The notes beneath the pieces were generated by a model, which ran no database searches, was not told the origin of the DNA, and worked only from the letters and a program-made list of their open reading frames with translations. Both the position numbers and the translations under genes were made by a program. Of a stretch of DNA of 64,000 nucleotides, positions 46,506-56,259 are shown one piece after another. Source of the stretch: Pseudomonadota bacterium. Its GTDB lineage: Bacteria; Desulfobacterota; Desulfovibrionia; Desulfovibrionales; Desulfovibrionaceae. How positions within the stretch are numbered: the first letter of the stretch is position 1; each line of letters begins with the position of its first letter. Location of the stretch: positions 62,001 to 126,000 of the forward strand of contig JAEZYD010000048.1 of assembly GCA_023419375.1 (NCBI GenBank), given 5' to 3'.

Positions 46506-49336
46506 TCCCTGCGCCGGAAACGACCCCACAGGCGGCATCCGCCCCAACCGCAACGGATCAGACTGCCCCCGTACAGGCGGCGTCCACTTCTGCGCCTTCT
46601 GCGGCGCAGCATACAGGCGGAACAACGCTCATCACCTGCCACGCCAATGCAGATTTTGACGCCTTTGCAGCCATGCTGGCGGCCCGATTTCTTTACACCC
46701 CGCACGTGCTGCTCTTTCCCGGCACGCAGGAGCGCGGCCTGCAAAAACTCATTGCCGGGCTGGATACGGCGGCGCTGGGCATTGTGGAAACTCCGGCCAT
46801 CCAGTGGGAGTCCATAACCCGCCTTGTGGTTGTGGATACCCGTCAGCGTGGCCGCATAAGCCATGTGGCCCAATTGCTCGACCGTGATGACGTGATTGTG
46901 GAGCTGTGGGATCATCACCCGGATTCCACGGACGATATCACAAGCCCGCACACGTACATGGCGCATATCGGCTCTGTCACAAGCCTCATTGTGCAGGCCA
47001 TTTCGGAGCGGGGCCTCAGCCTCGGCGCGGACGATGCCACCCTGCTGGGCCTTGGCATTTATGGCGATACTGGTTCCTTCACCTATTCTTCAACCACGCA
47101 GGCCGATTTTATGGCGGCTGCATGGCTGCTCGGCCAGGGCATGGATGTGAACCGCATCGACGCTCTGGCGGCCCACGAGCTCACGAGCCTGCACATTCAG
47201 GCCCTGAACAGCCTGCTGGAATCCACCCAGACATACAACATCAACAATGTTCAGGTAACACTTTCAGAAGCGGCCATGGAGCATTATCTGGGTGATTTTG
47301 CCTATCTGGCCCACCGCCTCATGGAGATGGAGAAATTCCCGGTGCTGTTTGCCATCGGGCTTATGGACGACCGCATTCAGGTGGTGGCACGCAGCCGCAA
47401 CGAGGCCATCAACGTGGGCGACATCTGCGCGGCGCTTGGCGGCGGCGGGCATGCCTACGCGGCTTCGGCCTCCGTGCGCTCCATGACGGTGCATGAAGTA
47501 CGCGATGTGATTCTGCGCCACCTCTACGCCCAGGCCTACCCCGATAAAACAGCGCGCGAGTACATGTCTTCGCCCGCCGTGGGCATTGAGTCCACCGCCA
47601 CCATTCATGAGGCGGATGAACTCATGCTCCACTTCGGCCTCAAGGCCGTGCCGGTCTTCATGCCAGATACCCGCCAGTGCATCGGCCTGCTGGATGCCCT
47701 CACGGCCTCGCGGGCCAGCGCCCACGGCCTTGGCGCATCTTCGGTAGAAGACTACATGACCCGCAGAATCACCACCCTGACGCCAGATGCAACGCTCAAG
47801 GATCTGACCACCACCATCGTGGGGGGCCGCCAGCGCCTTGTGCCCATAGTGGAAGACGATAAGGTTATCGGCGTGGTCACGCGCACCGACCTTATCAATG
47901 TTTTTGCGCAGGAGCCGGGCCATATGCCCGAGCCGCGCACCACTGGCGGCAAGGAGCGCAACCTTGGCAAGCTCATACAAGACAGACTGCCCCTTGCCAG
48001 CCGCAACATGCTGCACCTTGCGGGCAGGTTGGGCAGGGAACTCGGCCTGCCGGTCTACGCCGTGGGCGGCTTTGTGCGCGATCTTCTGCTCCAGCGCCCC
48101 AACCAGGATATTGATCTGGTGGTGGAGGGCAACGGCATAGCCCTTGCGCGGGCGCTGGCAAAAGAGCTCAACGGACGGGTGCGCGAACACCAGAAATTCC
48201 TCACCTCTGTGGTCATTTACACCGATGCCGCAGGGGCAGAAGCCCGCATCGACGTAGCCACGGCGCGCCTTGAATACTATGAATACCCAGCGGCCCTGCC
48301 CACGGTTGAGCTTTCGTCCATCAAGATGGATCTGTTCCGCCGCGATTTTTCCATCAACGCTTTGGCTGTGCGGCTTGATTGCGAGCCGTTCGGCCAGCTG
48401 GTGGATTTTTTCGGCGGTCAGCGCGACATCAAGGAGCGCGTCATCAGGGTGCTGCATACCCTGAGTTTTGTGGAAGACCCCACCCGCTGCCTGCGGGCCG
48501 TACGCTTTGAACAGCGCTATAACTTCCACATCGGGGCGGGTACGGAAAAGCTCATCAAGAACGCCCTCAAGCTCAAGCTTATGGACAAGCTTTCGGGCTT
48601 TCGGCTGTTCCACGAATTCCAGCATATCTGCGATGAGGAAGACCCTTCGGCCTGCATTGCGCGTCTTGATCAGCTCGGCGTGCTCGAGGCGGTTTCTCCC
48701 CTGCTGTCGCTCAATCCCACGCGCAAAAACCTGCTGCTGCGGCTTCAGGAAACGCTCACGTGGTACAGGCTCTTGTATTTTGAAGAAGCGGCTCAACCCT
48801 GGCTGGCCTTCTTTCTGGCCCTCAACCACAACATGAGCTATGCCGATACGGCAAATCACTATCAGCGCATGGGCCTGCCCGAACCACGACGGGCCGACAT
48901 TTTGCGCCAGCGCGAGCACATGCGCGTGGTGCGCGGCAAGCTGGAACCGTGGCAAAAAGACCATGAGGCAGGCAAGGAGAGCATCAGCGCCCTGTGCGCC
49001 CTGCTGCGGCCCCTTTCGCTCGAATGCCTGCTCTACCTCATGGCCGACACAAGCGATGCCGCCCTGCAAAAAAACCTTTCGCGCTACATTACCCAGTGGC
49101 GCAAAGAGAAAACGGATGTGAGCGGCGAAGACCTGCGCATCATGGGGCTGGAACCCGGCCCCGCCTTTGGGCGCATTCTGGACGCCGTGCTTGCTGCCAA
49201 GCTTGACGGCACCGCCGCAACGCCAGAGCAACAGATGGATCTGGCGCGCAGCCTCGTGTGCAGTATCGGCGCAAAATCCGGCAAGGGGAATGAAGAACAA
49301 ACCAGTCGGAATTCTTCACTTGCCCAGCGTTTATAA
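46502..49336 (+). CDS. cca: DHH-CBS-tRNA nucleotidyltransferase fusion
   Basis: A 944-residue fusion. Residues 1-40 are a disordered Ala/Thr-rich leader; about 40-340 form a DHH/DHHA1 phosphoesterase (CHANADFDAFAAM, WDHHPDS, LLGLGIYGDTGSF, GGGGHAYAAS); about 350-480 are two CBS domains; about 505-840 form a class II poly(A) polymerase/CCA-adding head (GGFVRDLLL, QDIDLVVEG, RRDFSINALAV, DPTRCLRAVRFEQR). This layout is known in deltaproteobacteria and Aquifex, where separate enzymes may add CC and A. It starts at GTG, overlapping xerD by four bases. Confidence 0.9.
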   Translation: MIPAPETTPQAASAPTATDQTAPVQAASTSAPSAAQHTGGTTLITCHANADFDAFAAMLAARFLYTPHVLLFPGTQERGLQKLIAGLDTAALGIVETPAIQWESITRLVVVDTRQRGRISHVAQLLDRDDVIVELWDHHPDSTDDITSPHTYMAHIGSVTSLIVQAISERGLSLGADDATLLGLGIYGDTGSFTYSSTTQADFMAAAWLLGQGMDVNRIDALAAHELTSLHIQALNSLLESTQTYNINNVQVTLSEAAMEHYLGDFAYLAHRLMEMEKFPVLFAIGLMDDRIQVVARSRNEAINVGDICAALGGGGHAYAASASVRSMTVHEVRDVILRHLYAQAYPDKTAREYMSSPAVGIESTATIHEADELMLHFGLKAVPVFMPDTRQCIGLLDALTASRASAHGLGASSVEDYMTRRITTLTPDATLKDLTTTIVGGRQRLVPIVEDDKVIGVVTRTDLINVFAQEPGHMPEPRTTGGKERNLGKLIQDRLPLASRNMLHLAGRLGRELGLPVYAVGGFVRDLLLQRPNQDIDLVVEGNGIALARALAKELNGRVREHQKFLTSVVIYTDAAGAEARIDVATARLEYYEYPAALPTVELSSIKMDLFRRDFSINALAVRLDCEPFGQLVDFFGGQRDIKERVIRVLHTLSFVEDPTRCLRAVRFEQRYNFHIGAGTEKLIKNALKLKLMDKLSGFRLFHEFQHICDEEDPSACIARLDQLGVLEAVSPLLSLNPTRKNLLLRLQETLTWYRLLYFEEAAQPWLAFFLALNHNMSYADTANHYQRMGLPEPRRADILRQREHMRVVRGKLEPWQKDHEAGKESISALCALLRPLSLECLLYLMADTSDAALQKNLSRYITQWRKEKTDVSGEDLRIMGLEPGPAFGRILDAVLAAKLDGTAATPEQQMDLARSLVCSIGAKSGKGNEEQTSRNSSLAQRL

Positions 49337-49356
49337 GAGGTGTATAGAAACCAACT

Positions 49357-49899
49357 ATGAAACAACTATGGGCTCCATGGCGCATTGAGTACATTCTTGG
49401 CCCCAAGCCAGACTCCTGCGTGTTCTGCCTCCCCGATCATACGGCGGATGACGAGCAGCGCCTGGTATTGCACAGAGGCCGTATGGCCTTTGTCATCATG
49501 AACAAGTTCCCGTATAACAACGGGCATATCATGGTGTGCCCATATCGGCACGTTATGCTGCTGGCTGACCTCAAGCCGGAAGAAACCCATGAAATCATGG
49601 ATCTTTTACAGCTGTGCACTGTAATCTTAAAGCAGCACTTTAACTGTGAAGGCATCAATATCGGCCTGAACCAGGGGCAGGCAGCGGGCGCGGGCATTCG
49701 CGAACATCTGCATTTTCACCTGGTGCCGCGCTGGACGGGCGACTCTTCATTCATGGCAGTGTTTGACGAAGTGCGCACCATGCCCGAACACCTGAGCCGC
49801 ACCTATGCGGCACTGAAACCGTATTTCACGAATGGCGCGGCCAATGGCAAGCAAGACCGCGCCGCTTCCACGCCCGGGCAGGAAGGTTGCGGCTCGTAA
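49357..49899 (+). CDS. HIT-family nucleotide hydrolase/transferase
   Basis: A 180-residue protein with the histidine triad EHLHFHLVPRW and the supporting NKFPYNNGHIMVCPYRH and GINIGLNQGQAAGAGI. The N-terminal CVFC pair suggests a zinc site as in Ap4A phosphorylase-like HIT proteins. It follows the fusion gene by 20 bases. Confidence 0.9.
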   Translation: MKQLWAPWRIEYILGPKPDSCVFCLPDHTADDEQRLVLHRGRMAFVIMNKFPYNNGHIMVCPYRHVMLLADLKPEETHEIMDLLQLCTVILKQHFNCEGINIGLNQGQAAGAGIREHLHFHLVPRWTGDSSFMAVFDEVRTMPEHLSRTYAALKPYFTNGAANGKQDRAASTPGQEGCGS

Positions 49900-50056
49900 G
49901 GGCTGCATGACCTTGTGGCGGGGATTGTCTTTTTCGCAGGGGGCGACAAAGACCGGCTGGAGAGCGCGATGCTGTGCCCTCTTGGGCGATGCGGCATTCT
50001 CAAAAAGCCCGTGAAGTTTTTTTGAGATAGCTTTATTTAGCCTGAGGAGTATGTCT

Positions 50057-50497
50057 ATGCGGTATATCAAAGTATTTTTGCTCGCCATTCTCTTTTTTCT
50101 CGCCCTTGTGTTCTTTTTTCAGAACCAGGGCGCGCTCTCCCAGAGCATGGTGCTCACGCTCAACCTGTTCTTTATTCCCGCCATGTCTTCCATCGCCCTG
50201 CCCTTCTATTTTCTGGTCATCGCGGCCTTCGCCTGTGGCGCCTTGATGACTCTGGGCTTTCTGGTGTGGGACAAGGTCAACCTGACCGCCCGCCTGATGA
50301 AGCAGAAATGGCAGATCAGCAGCCTTGAGCGCGAACTGGAAAAGACCAAGAAAAAGCTTGGCGCAGACACAGCCCGCGCGCAGTTCTTGAGCAAGAACGG
50401 CAAGGCCGACGCCCAGCCCGCGCCTGCGGCCCCCGTTGCCGCACCTGCTGCTGCCGCCGAAGAATCGCTGGTTCCGGATCCTGACAAGCAGCACTAG
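50057..50497 (+). CDS. LapA/DUF1049-like membrane protein
   Basis: A 146-residue inner-membrane protein with two helices (VFLLAILFFLALVFFFQNQG and FYFLVIAAFACGALMTLGFL) separated by a short loop, then a coiled coil and an Ala/Pro-rich tail. The layout matches LapA-domain proteins, linked to LPS assembly in E. coli. The second ATG (50057) is chosen because GAGGAG lies at proper distance; the first (50051) is too close. Confidence 0.8.
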   Translation: MRYIKVFLLAILFFLALVFFFQNQGALSQSMVLTLNLFFIPAMSSIALPFYFLVIAAFACGALMTLGFLVWDKVNLTARLMKQKWQISSLERELEKTKKKLGADTARAQFLSKNGKADAQPAPAAPVAAPAAAAEESLVPDPDKQH

Positions 50498-50517
50498 ACG
50501 TTTCGCAATCCGCTTTG

Positions 50518-50561
50518 TGGCGCTGTTCGGCTGAGGGTCTGGGCAGCGCCATAATTTTTTT
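50518..50561 (+). terminator. Terminator after the LapA-like gene
   Basis: Stem TGGCGCTG / CAGCGCCA with an 18-base loop, followed by TAATTTTTTTA. Confidence 0.75.
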
Positions 50562-50607
50562 ATGGCTGCGGTAAGCCGCAACTGTCACCGTCACCCCAAG
50601 AATTACT

Positions 50608-53370
50608 ATGTCTGAAGCCCCCGTAAAACTGACCCCCATGTTTGAGCAGTACATGGGCATCAAGGCCGAACACCCCGATGCCCTGCTGTTTTACCGCATG
50701 GGCGACTTTTATGAACTGTTTCTTGAAGACGCCAAGGTCGCGGCCCGCGAGCTTCAGATTGCCCTCACCAGCCGCAGCAGGGATGCAGAAAACCCCATCC
50801 CCATGTGCGGCGTACCGTGGCATGCGGTGGAGGGCTACGTGGCCCAGCTCATCGACAAGGGCTACCACGTCGCCATCTGCGACCAGACAGAAGACCCAAA
50901 GGCCGCCAAGGGGCTGGTCAAAAGGGCCGTTACGCGCGTCATCACGCCCGGCACCGTGCTGGAAGACGCCAACCTCGCCAGCAAGAGCCATAATTTTTTG
51001 GGGGCGCTGTGCCCCTCCGCCTCGGGTGGGGCTGGCGGCCTGGCCTGGGCGGATATTTCCACGGGCCAGTGGTCTGGCGTTGAGTTCAAGCGCGAGGCCG
51101 AACTGTGGCAGTGGGCGCAAAAACTCGCCCCTCGCGAACTGCTGGTGCCGGAAGGGGTCGAGCCGCCCCAACGTTGCATTCTGGAAGGCATAAGGCTTGT
51201 GCGCATGCCGGTACCCCAGTTTGACCTCAAACGCGCCACAGAGCGCGTTGTGGCCGCTCAGGGCGTACGCGAGGCTGGCGCTCTTGGGCTCGAAGGCAAG
51301 CCGGAGCTCATGCGGGCCTGCGGCGCGCTGCTGGTCTATCTGAGCCAGACGCAGATGCGCAACCCGGATCACCTCATGCCCTTTGCCCCGCTTGATCTTG
51401 GCCGCCGTCTGCTCATTGACGATGTGACCGAGCGCAACCTTGAAATTTTCTGCCGCCTCAATGGCCGCAAGGGCAAGGGCACCCTGCGCCATGTGCTGGA
51501 CGACACCATGACCCCCATGGGCGGCAGGCTGCTTGAAGACATGCTCCGCCACCCCTGGCGCGAGCTTGGGCCCATCACCCGCGTTCAGGACGCCGTGGCT
51601 TTTTTTCATGCGGACGATGCCCGCCGCGCCGTACTGCGCGAAGCCCTCAAAAATGTCTACGATCTGGAGCGCCTTTCCACGCGCATCAGCCTGAATCAGG
51701 GCGCGCCGCGCGATTTTATTGCCCTGCGCAACAGCCTTGCGGCCCTGCCGGACGTGTACGCCGCCCTGCAAGGGGTTGGCGAAACTTCTGCCGCAGCTTC
51801 TGCCAAAGCTTTTGGCGCGCCCGGTGCTGCGGACAACATGCCCAAGAGCGTTGCCGATGTGGTTAAGTCCTGGGACAACATGCAGGACTGCGCGGCCCTG
51901 CTGCAAAGCGCCCTGGTGGACAGCCCTCCTGCGGTCATAACCGAGGGCGGCCTGTTCAAAACCGGCTACAATGCGGAGCTTGACCGCCTGCTTGATCTGG
52001 CGGAACACGGCGAACAGAAGCTCCAGAACATGCTGGCCGAGGAACAGGAAAAAACAGGCATCAGCAAGCTCAAGCTGGGCTTTAACCGTGTGTTCGGCTA
52101 TTATTATGAGCTTACGCGCGCGGCTCACAGCGGGCCTGCGCCCTTCCATTTTATTCGCCGCCAGAGCCTTGCCAATGCCGAGCGCTTCACCACGGTGGAG
52201 CTGAAAGAGCTTGAAGAAGAGCTTCTCTCTGCCGCAGACAAGCGCAAGACGCTGGAATACTCCCTGTTTCAGGATCTGCGCACCCACATGGCCGCCCAGC
52301 GCGAACGCATCATCCACGCGGCGGATATGGTGGCCCAGCTTGATTACTGGCAGAGCCTCGCGCAGGTGGGCCGCACCAACAACTGGTGCAGGCCGGAGCT
52401 TGACGCGGAGGCCAATCTGGACATCCGCGAGGGGCGGCACCCTGTGGTTGAAGCCATGCTTGGCCGCGCCAATTTTGTGCCCAACGACTTTCGCCTTGAT
52501 GCCGGACGCCGCCTGTGCCTGCTCACAGGCCCCAACATGGCCGGTAAATCCACCGTGCTGCGGCAAGTTGCCATCATCAGCTTGCTGGCGCAGATGGGTT
52601 CCATGGTTCCTGCCAGCGCCGCCCGTCTTGGGCTGGTGGACCGCCTGTTTTCACGCGTGGGCGCATCAGACAACCTTGCGCAAGGCCAGAGCACCTTTAT
52701 GGTGGAAATGATGGAAACGGCCCGCATTCTGCGCCAGGCCACCCGCCGCAGTCTTGTGATTCTGGACGAAATTGGCCGGGGCACCAGCACCTATGACGGC
52801 GTGGCCCTGGCCTGGGCCGTGGTGGAAGACCTTGCAAAGCGGGCTGGCGGTGACCTGCGCACCCTCTTTGCCACCCACTACCACGAGCTGACCGCCCTGG
52901 AAGGCCGCATAGCGGGCGTGTTCACCATGAATATCGCCATCCGCGAATACAACAACGACATTCTCTTTCTGCACAAGCTGGTTCCCGGCCCTTCAGACCG
53001 CAGCTACGGCGTGGAGGTGGCCCGCCTTGCGGGTGTGCCCGGCCCGGTGGTGCAGCGGGCCAGAGCCATCTTGCAGGGGCTTGAGCGCGGGCGCGACAGC
53101 GCCAGAAAAACCGTGGTTTCTGCGGTATCCCTGCCGGGCCTGAGCCTGCCTGAGCCAGCAAAAAAAGAGCCGGAGCTGCCGGAAATTGCCGCTGCGCCGC
53201 CGCGCTCGGAACACCCGCTTGTACTGCTGCTGCGCGAGCTGAATCCTGACGAGCTCAGCCCGCTGGACGCCCTGCGCATGCTCATGGAATGGAAAAAACT
53301 GTGGAGCGACAGCCCGGAATCTGTCCCGCAAACAGACGCCCTGCCGCCGGACGAGGATAGTCATGAGTGA
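50608..53370 (+). CDS. mutS: DNA mismatch repair protein MutS
   Basis: Mismatch-binding ATPase, 920 residues. The mismatch-contact segment is LFYRMGDFYELF near residues 27-38 (the Phe-x-Glu motif is here as FYE). It also has connector, lever and clamp domains, Walker A GPNMAGKSTVLRQ near residue 645, LVILDEIGRGTSTYDG and the helix-turn-helix. Its end overlaps the next gene by eight bases. mutL is not in the window. Confidence 0.97.
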   Translation: MSEAPVKLTPMFEQYMGIKAEHPDALLFYRMGDFYELFLEDAKVAARELQIALTSRSRDAENPIPMCGVPWHAVEGYVAQLIDKGYHVAICDQTEDPKAAKGLVKRAVTRVITPGTVLEDANLASKSHNFLGALCPSASGGAGGLAWADISTGQWSGVEFKREAELWQWAQKLAPRELLVPEGVEPPQRCILEGIRLVRMPVPQFDLKRATERVVAAQGVREAGALGLEGKPELMRACGALLVYLSQTQMRNPDHLMPFAPLDLGRRLLIDDVTERNLEIFCRLNGRKGKGTLRHVLDDTMTPMGGRLLEDMLRHPWRELGPITRVQDAVAFFHADDARRAVLREALKNVYDLERLSTRISLNQGAPRDFIALRNSLAALPDVYAALQGVGETSAAASAKAFGAPGAADNMPKSVADVVKSWDNMQDCAALLQSALVDSPPAVITEGGLFKTGYNAELDRLLDLAEHGEQKLQNMLAEEQEKTGISKLKLGFNRVFGYYYELTRAAHSGPAPFHFIRRQSLANAERFTTVELKELEEELLSAADKRKTLEYSLFQDLRTHMAAQRERIIHAADMVAQLDYWQSLAQVGRTNNWCRPELDAEANLDIREGRHPVVEAMLGRANFVPNDFRLDAGRRLCLLTGPNMAGKSTVLRQVAIISLLAQMGSMVPASAARLGLVDRLFSRVGASDNLAQGQSTFMVEMMETARILRQATRRSLVILDEIGRGTSTYDGVALAWAVVEDLAKRAGGDLRTLFATHYHELTALEGRIAGVFTMNIAIREYNNDILFLHKLVPGPSDRSYGVEVARLAGVPGPVVQRARAILQGLERGRDSARKTVVSAVSLPGLSLPEPAKKEPELPEIAAAPPRSEHPLVLLLRELNPDELSPLDALRMLMEWKKLWSDSPESVPQTDALPPDEDSHE

Positions 53371-53767
53371 CGCCAATCCCTGGTCTGTCATCCAGCTTGT
53401 GGCGGAACGCCGCATTGAGGAAGCCCTGTCGCAGGGGGCCTTTGACAACCTGCCCGGCGCTGGCAAACCCCTTGAGATTGAAGACCTGAGCCATGTGCCG
53501 GAAGACATGCGCATGGCTTACAAGATATTGCGCAATGCTGGCTGCCTGCCGCCGGAGCTTGAGGAGCGCAAGGAACTGAACAGGCTTGTTGATCTGCTGG
53601 AGCACTGCGAGGACGAGCAGGAACGCGTGCGCCAGATGCAGAGGGTGCGCTTTATGGTCACGCGGGCCAAGATGCGCTTTCAGCGGCCCATGCAAATTGA
53701 GCAGGACGACCCCTATTACGACCGACTGCTGGACAGATTGTCCGCCAATCCGCGCAAGGCGGGCTGA
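53363..53767 (+). CDS. DUF1992 / DnaJ-like family protein
   Basis: A 134-residue protein with the DUF1992 pattern (ERRIEEALSQGAFDNLPGAGKPLEIED, VPEDMRMAYKILRNAGCLPPELEERKE), as in YhdN and DNAJC28 C-terminal regions. It overlaps mutS by eight bases, so it is translated with it. Function unknown. Confidence 0.85.
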   Translation: MSDANPWSVIQLVAERRIEEALSQGAFDNLPGAGKPLEIEDLSHVPEDMRMAYKILRNAGCLPPELEERKELNRLVDLLEHCEDEQERVRQMQRVRFMVTRAKMRFQRPMQIEQDDPYYDRLLDRLSANPRKAG

Positions 53768-53807
53768 TACAGACAGTATTGTCAGACGCCAACCCCACAA
53801 AAAGCAC

Positions 53808-53836
53808 AATGGCCGGGAATATCCCGGCCATTTTTT
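53808..53836. terminator. Bidirectional terminator between DUF1992 and Smr genes
   Basis: Perfect AATGGCCGGGA / TCCCGGCCATT stem with a short loop and TTTTTT on the plus side; A's on the left side serve the converging Smr gene. Confidence 0.92.
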
Positions 53837-53915
53837 GCATCAAGTCTGCATATTCCCGTTCTGCCAGATGACGCCCCATGGGGTGAAACAGGACGAAAAC
53901 AGCCCAATAACCATC

Positions 53916-54965
53916 CTAGTACAGGTCAGAATCCGCAGGTATTCTTTCCCAGTAAATGCGGCCCTTTTTGCGATATTTGCGCAGCAGCACGTAAACGCTG
54001 CCCGGCCCGCCATCGTGCGGCTGGGCTGTGCAGAAGGCCAGCACCACCCGCTTGAAGGGATCCTGCGTCAGCCAGCTTTGCAGCTTTTCGCGCAGAACGC
54101 CCATGCCGTCGGGCGAATTGCGGCCTCGGCCCGGCACCACCAGCACCGTGCGCAGGCCCTTGTACCAGCTACCCTTAAAAAAGCCGCGCAGGGCTTCAAA
54201 TGCCTGCATCGCATTGAGGCCGTGCAGGTCAAGGTGGGCCTCCGGGCTGAGACCGCCAGCGCGGAGCTTGTTCAGAATCATCTGATCAAGGCCAACCACA
54301 TGGCCCTCAAGGTATTCGTCAGAGAACGTCAGGGCGAATTCCAGCTTGCCGTCCATGAAATCCTGAAGGCTCAATTCACCATGCGGCGGTGGCGTTGCCG
54401 GGGCGGGAGCCGGAACAACATCGCGCCCGCCGCCAGTGAGGGGGCTTACCGTGCCCATGGCGGCAAGAAAGGCCGAGGCCTCGTCATCCTCATCATGCTG
54501 AACAGGGGTGGGGGCGCTGCCAGATGACACCTTGCCAGATGACACCTTGCCAGATGATGTCTGGCCCGGTATTTGGGCCGCTTCCTGAGCAGCGCCCTTG
54601 GGTTTGCCAGCATCCTGCCTTGCACCCTTGGCCGCATTTTTTTTGCCTTTGCCGCGTTCTTCGGCCAGGGCATCTGCCATGCTGGTCATGGTGCCGCGTT
54701 CTTCCAGTGAAAACCCCGGATTTGCAGCCTTGCGGCTTTTTTTGGCGGGTGTCACGCTGCTCACGGCGTTCAAAAACAGATCGCAGTCTTCATCCGAAAT
54801 TTCAGCAGTCTGCGTAGCGCCAGCAGAAGCTATCACGCGCTTGCCCTTGTTCTGCCCATGATGCGCAGGCTTGCGCTCATTGCTGCCGCTTTTTTGCTTT
54901 TCGGGAAATTTTTTTGCGTTGAGCGTGCGGAACGGATTTGCCCCAAAGGCGTCTGCGTCAGACAT
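53916..54965 (-). CDS. Smr-domain protein with disordered N-terminus
   Basis: A 349-residue protein. The last 150 residues form an Smr (small MutS-related) domain with LDLHGLNAMQAFEALRGFF, VVPGRGRNSPDGMGVLREKL and VVLAFCTAQPHDGGPGSVYVLLRK, typical of nucleic-acid endonuclease-like Smr proteins. The first 200 are low-complexity Lys/Ala/Gly-rich and include a short SSGKV repeat. The ATG at 54965 follows GGAGCC. It converges on mutS, which may be coincidence. Confidence 0.85.
   Translation of the reverse strand: MSDADAFGANPFRTLNAKKFPEKQKSGSNERKPAHHGQNKGKRVIASAGATQTAEISDEDCDLFLNAVSSVTPAKKSRKAANPGFSLEERGTMTSMADALAEERGKGKKNAAKGARQDAGKPKGAAQEAAQIPGQTSSGKVSSGKVSSGSAPTPVQHDEDDEASAFLAAMGTVSPLTGGGRDVVPAPAPATPPPHGELSLQDFMDGKLEFALTFSDEYLEGHVVGLDQMILNKLRAGGLSPEAHLDLHGLNAMQAFEALRGFFKGSWYKGLRTVLVVPGRGRNSPDGMGVLREKLQSWLTQDPFKRVVLAFCTAQPHDGGPGSVYVLLRKYRKKGRIYWERIPADSDLY
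54519..54558. repeat. Short 15-base tandem repeat in the Smr gene
   Basis: About 2.6 copies of GCCAGATGACACCTT in tandem, in frame, encoding SSGKV on the minus strand. This is a slippage-type length polymorphism site, not CRISPR. Confidence 0.85.
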
Positions 54966-54993
54966 AACGGCTCCACTCATGGGTTGTGCGAAT

Positions 54994-55023
54994 AAAAAAA
55001 GCCGCAGCACAGGCCGCGGCTTT
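54994..55023 (-). terminator. Terminator of secG
   Basis: Stem AAAGCCGC / GCGGCTTT with a GC-rich loop, followed on the minus strand by a run of seven T's, 22 bases past the secG stop. Confidence 0.88.
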
Positions 55024-55045
55024 AACAGTAAAACAGGTGCTGCGC

Positions 55046-55429
55046 TTATTGGGCCGCAGGCGCCGGGGCCTTCTGCTCGGCAGGAGCAGCGGGCACCACA
55101 GGAGCCGGGGTCGCTTCCGCACCGGGCTTGACAGCCGGGGCGGCGGGCCTGGGAGCAGCAGGCTCTTCAATCTTCACGTCAAGAATCGTAGACTGACTGG
55201 AAGGACGCGAGCTGGTCACGAGGGTGTAGCTGAGCGACGTGATAACAAAAATCACGGCCATCAGGGCAGTCAGTTTGGCAAGAATGCCGCCTGCGCCGCC
55301 GCTGCCGAACACAGAGCTGTTGCCACCGCCAAAAATCACGCCCATGCCTTCCTTGCCCGCCTGAAGCAGCACAAGAATAACCAGCAACACGCACACAATG
55401 ATATGCAGCGTAAGAATGAGAGTCTGCAC
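55046..55429 (-). CDS. secG: Protein translocase subunit SecG
   Basis: Small SecYEG component, 127 residues: two membrane helices (LILTLHIIVCVLLVILVLLQ and LTALMAVIFVITSLSYTLV) flanking the conserved loop GKEGMGVIFGGGNSSVFGSGGAG, then a long Pro/Ala tail. It follows tpiA by 51 bases. Confidence 0.93.
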   Translation of the reverse strand: MQTLILTLHIIVCVLLVILVLLQAGKEGMGVIFGGGNSSVFGSGGAGGILAKLTALMAVIFVITSLSYTLVTSSRPSSQSTILDVKIEEPAAPRPAAPAVKPGAEATPAPVVPAAPAEQKAPAPAAQ

Positions 55430-55480
55430 GAATTCCTCCTCGCCGTCCGGCCACTGCCCGATGGCGCGCCCGAAGTGGGG

Positions 55481-56245
55481 TTAGGCCCCGATAATTTGTA
55501 AGAAGCTTTGCGCTTCTAAAGACGCTCCACCTACCAGAAGGCCATCCACGTTGTCAAGGGCCATAAGCCCTGCGGCATTGTTTGGCTTAACACTGCCGCC
55601 ATACAGAATGGGCAGCTTGTCTGCGGTTTCACCCACAAGTTTTTTCAGCAAGGCCCGCGTGACGGCGTGGGCATCAAGCACTTCTTCCGGCCCGGCAACC
55701 TTGCCCGTGCCAATGGCCCACACTGGCTCGTAGCCAATGGCGAGCTTGCCCACAAGGGCAGCGCCGCGCAGGCTCTCGGGCATGGCCGAGAAAACGGCGG
55801 CAAGCTGGCGTTCAAGCACGGCGTTCAGCTTGCCGGCTTCGCGCTCGTCAAGGGTTTCGCCAATGCAGAACAGCACCTTGAGGCCGTGCTCAAGGGCAAA
55901 AATTGTTTTGCGGGCCACAAGGGCATCGTCCTCGCCCATGACGTGCCGCCGTTCAGAATGCCCGGTCAGCACCCAGCTTGCGCCAGCGTCAAGCAGCATG
56001 GCGGGCGAAGTTTCGCCCGTAAAGGCCCCTTCCTCAGCGGGATAGCAATTCTGCGCGCCCGCCGAAAGCGCCGCAACACCCTTGAAGGCGTCCGCCACGC
56101 AGCTTATGGACGTAAAGGGTGCAAAAACAACCACATCCTGCCCCGCAGGCATATGCCCAAGACTTTTGGCCAGATCGCTGGCGCTTTGGGCAGCCTGAGT
56201 GCGGGTTTTATACATCTTCCAGTTGGCGGCAAATATTTTTTGCAT
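55481..56245 (-). CDS. tpiA: Triosephosphate isomerase
   Basis: Glycolytic isomerase, 254 residues, with ANWKM, catalytic His in LTGHSERRH, catalytic Glu in GYEPVWAIGTGK and the phosphate-binding YGGSV. The ATG at 56245 follows GAGGACG; an open frame to 56344 overlaps rimI. Confidence 0.96.
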   Translation of the reverse strand: MQKIFAANWKMYKTRTQAAQSASDLAKSLGHMPAGQDVVVFAPFTSISCVADAFKGVAALSAGAQNCYPAEEGAFTGETSPAMLLDAGASWVLTGHSERRHVMGEDDALVARKTIFALEHGLKVLFCIGETLDEREAGKLNAVLERQLAAVFSAMPESLRGAALVGKLAIGYEPVWAIGTGKVAGPEEVLDAHAVTRALLKKLVGETADKLPILYGGSVKPNNAAGLMALDNVDGLLVGGASLEAQSFLQIIGA

Positions 56246-56259
56246 GGCGTCCTCAAGGA

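Noticed and set aside
47264..49300. Open frame of 678 codons opposite the DHH-CBS-nucleotidyltransferase fusion
   Set aside because: Same reason: antisense to strongly motif-bearing coding sequence.
50560..52566. Open frame of 668 codons opposite mutS
   Set aside because: Antisense shadow of mutS with no recognisable features.
54519..54558. CRISPR-like repeat
   Set aside because: Units are directly adjacent with no spacers and lie within a coding sequence.
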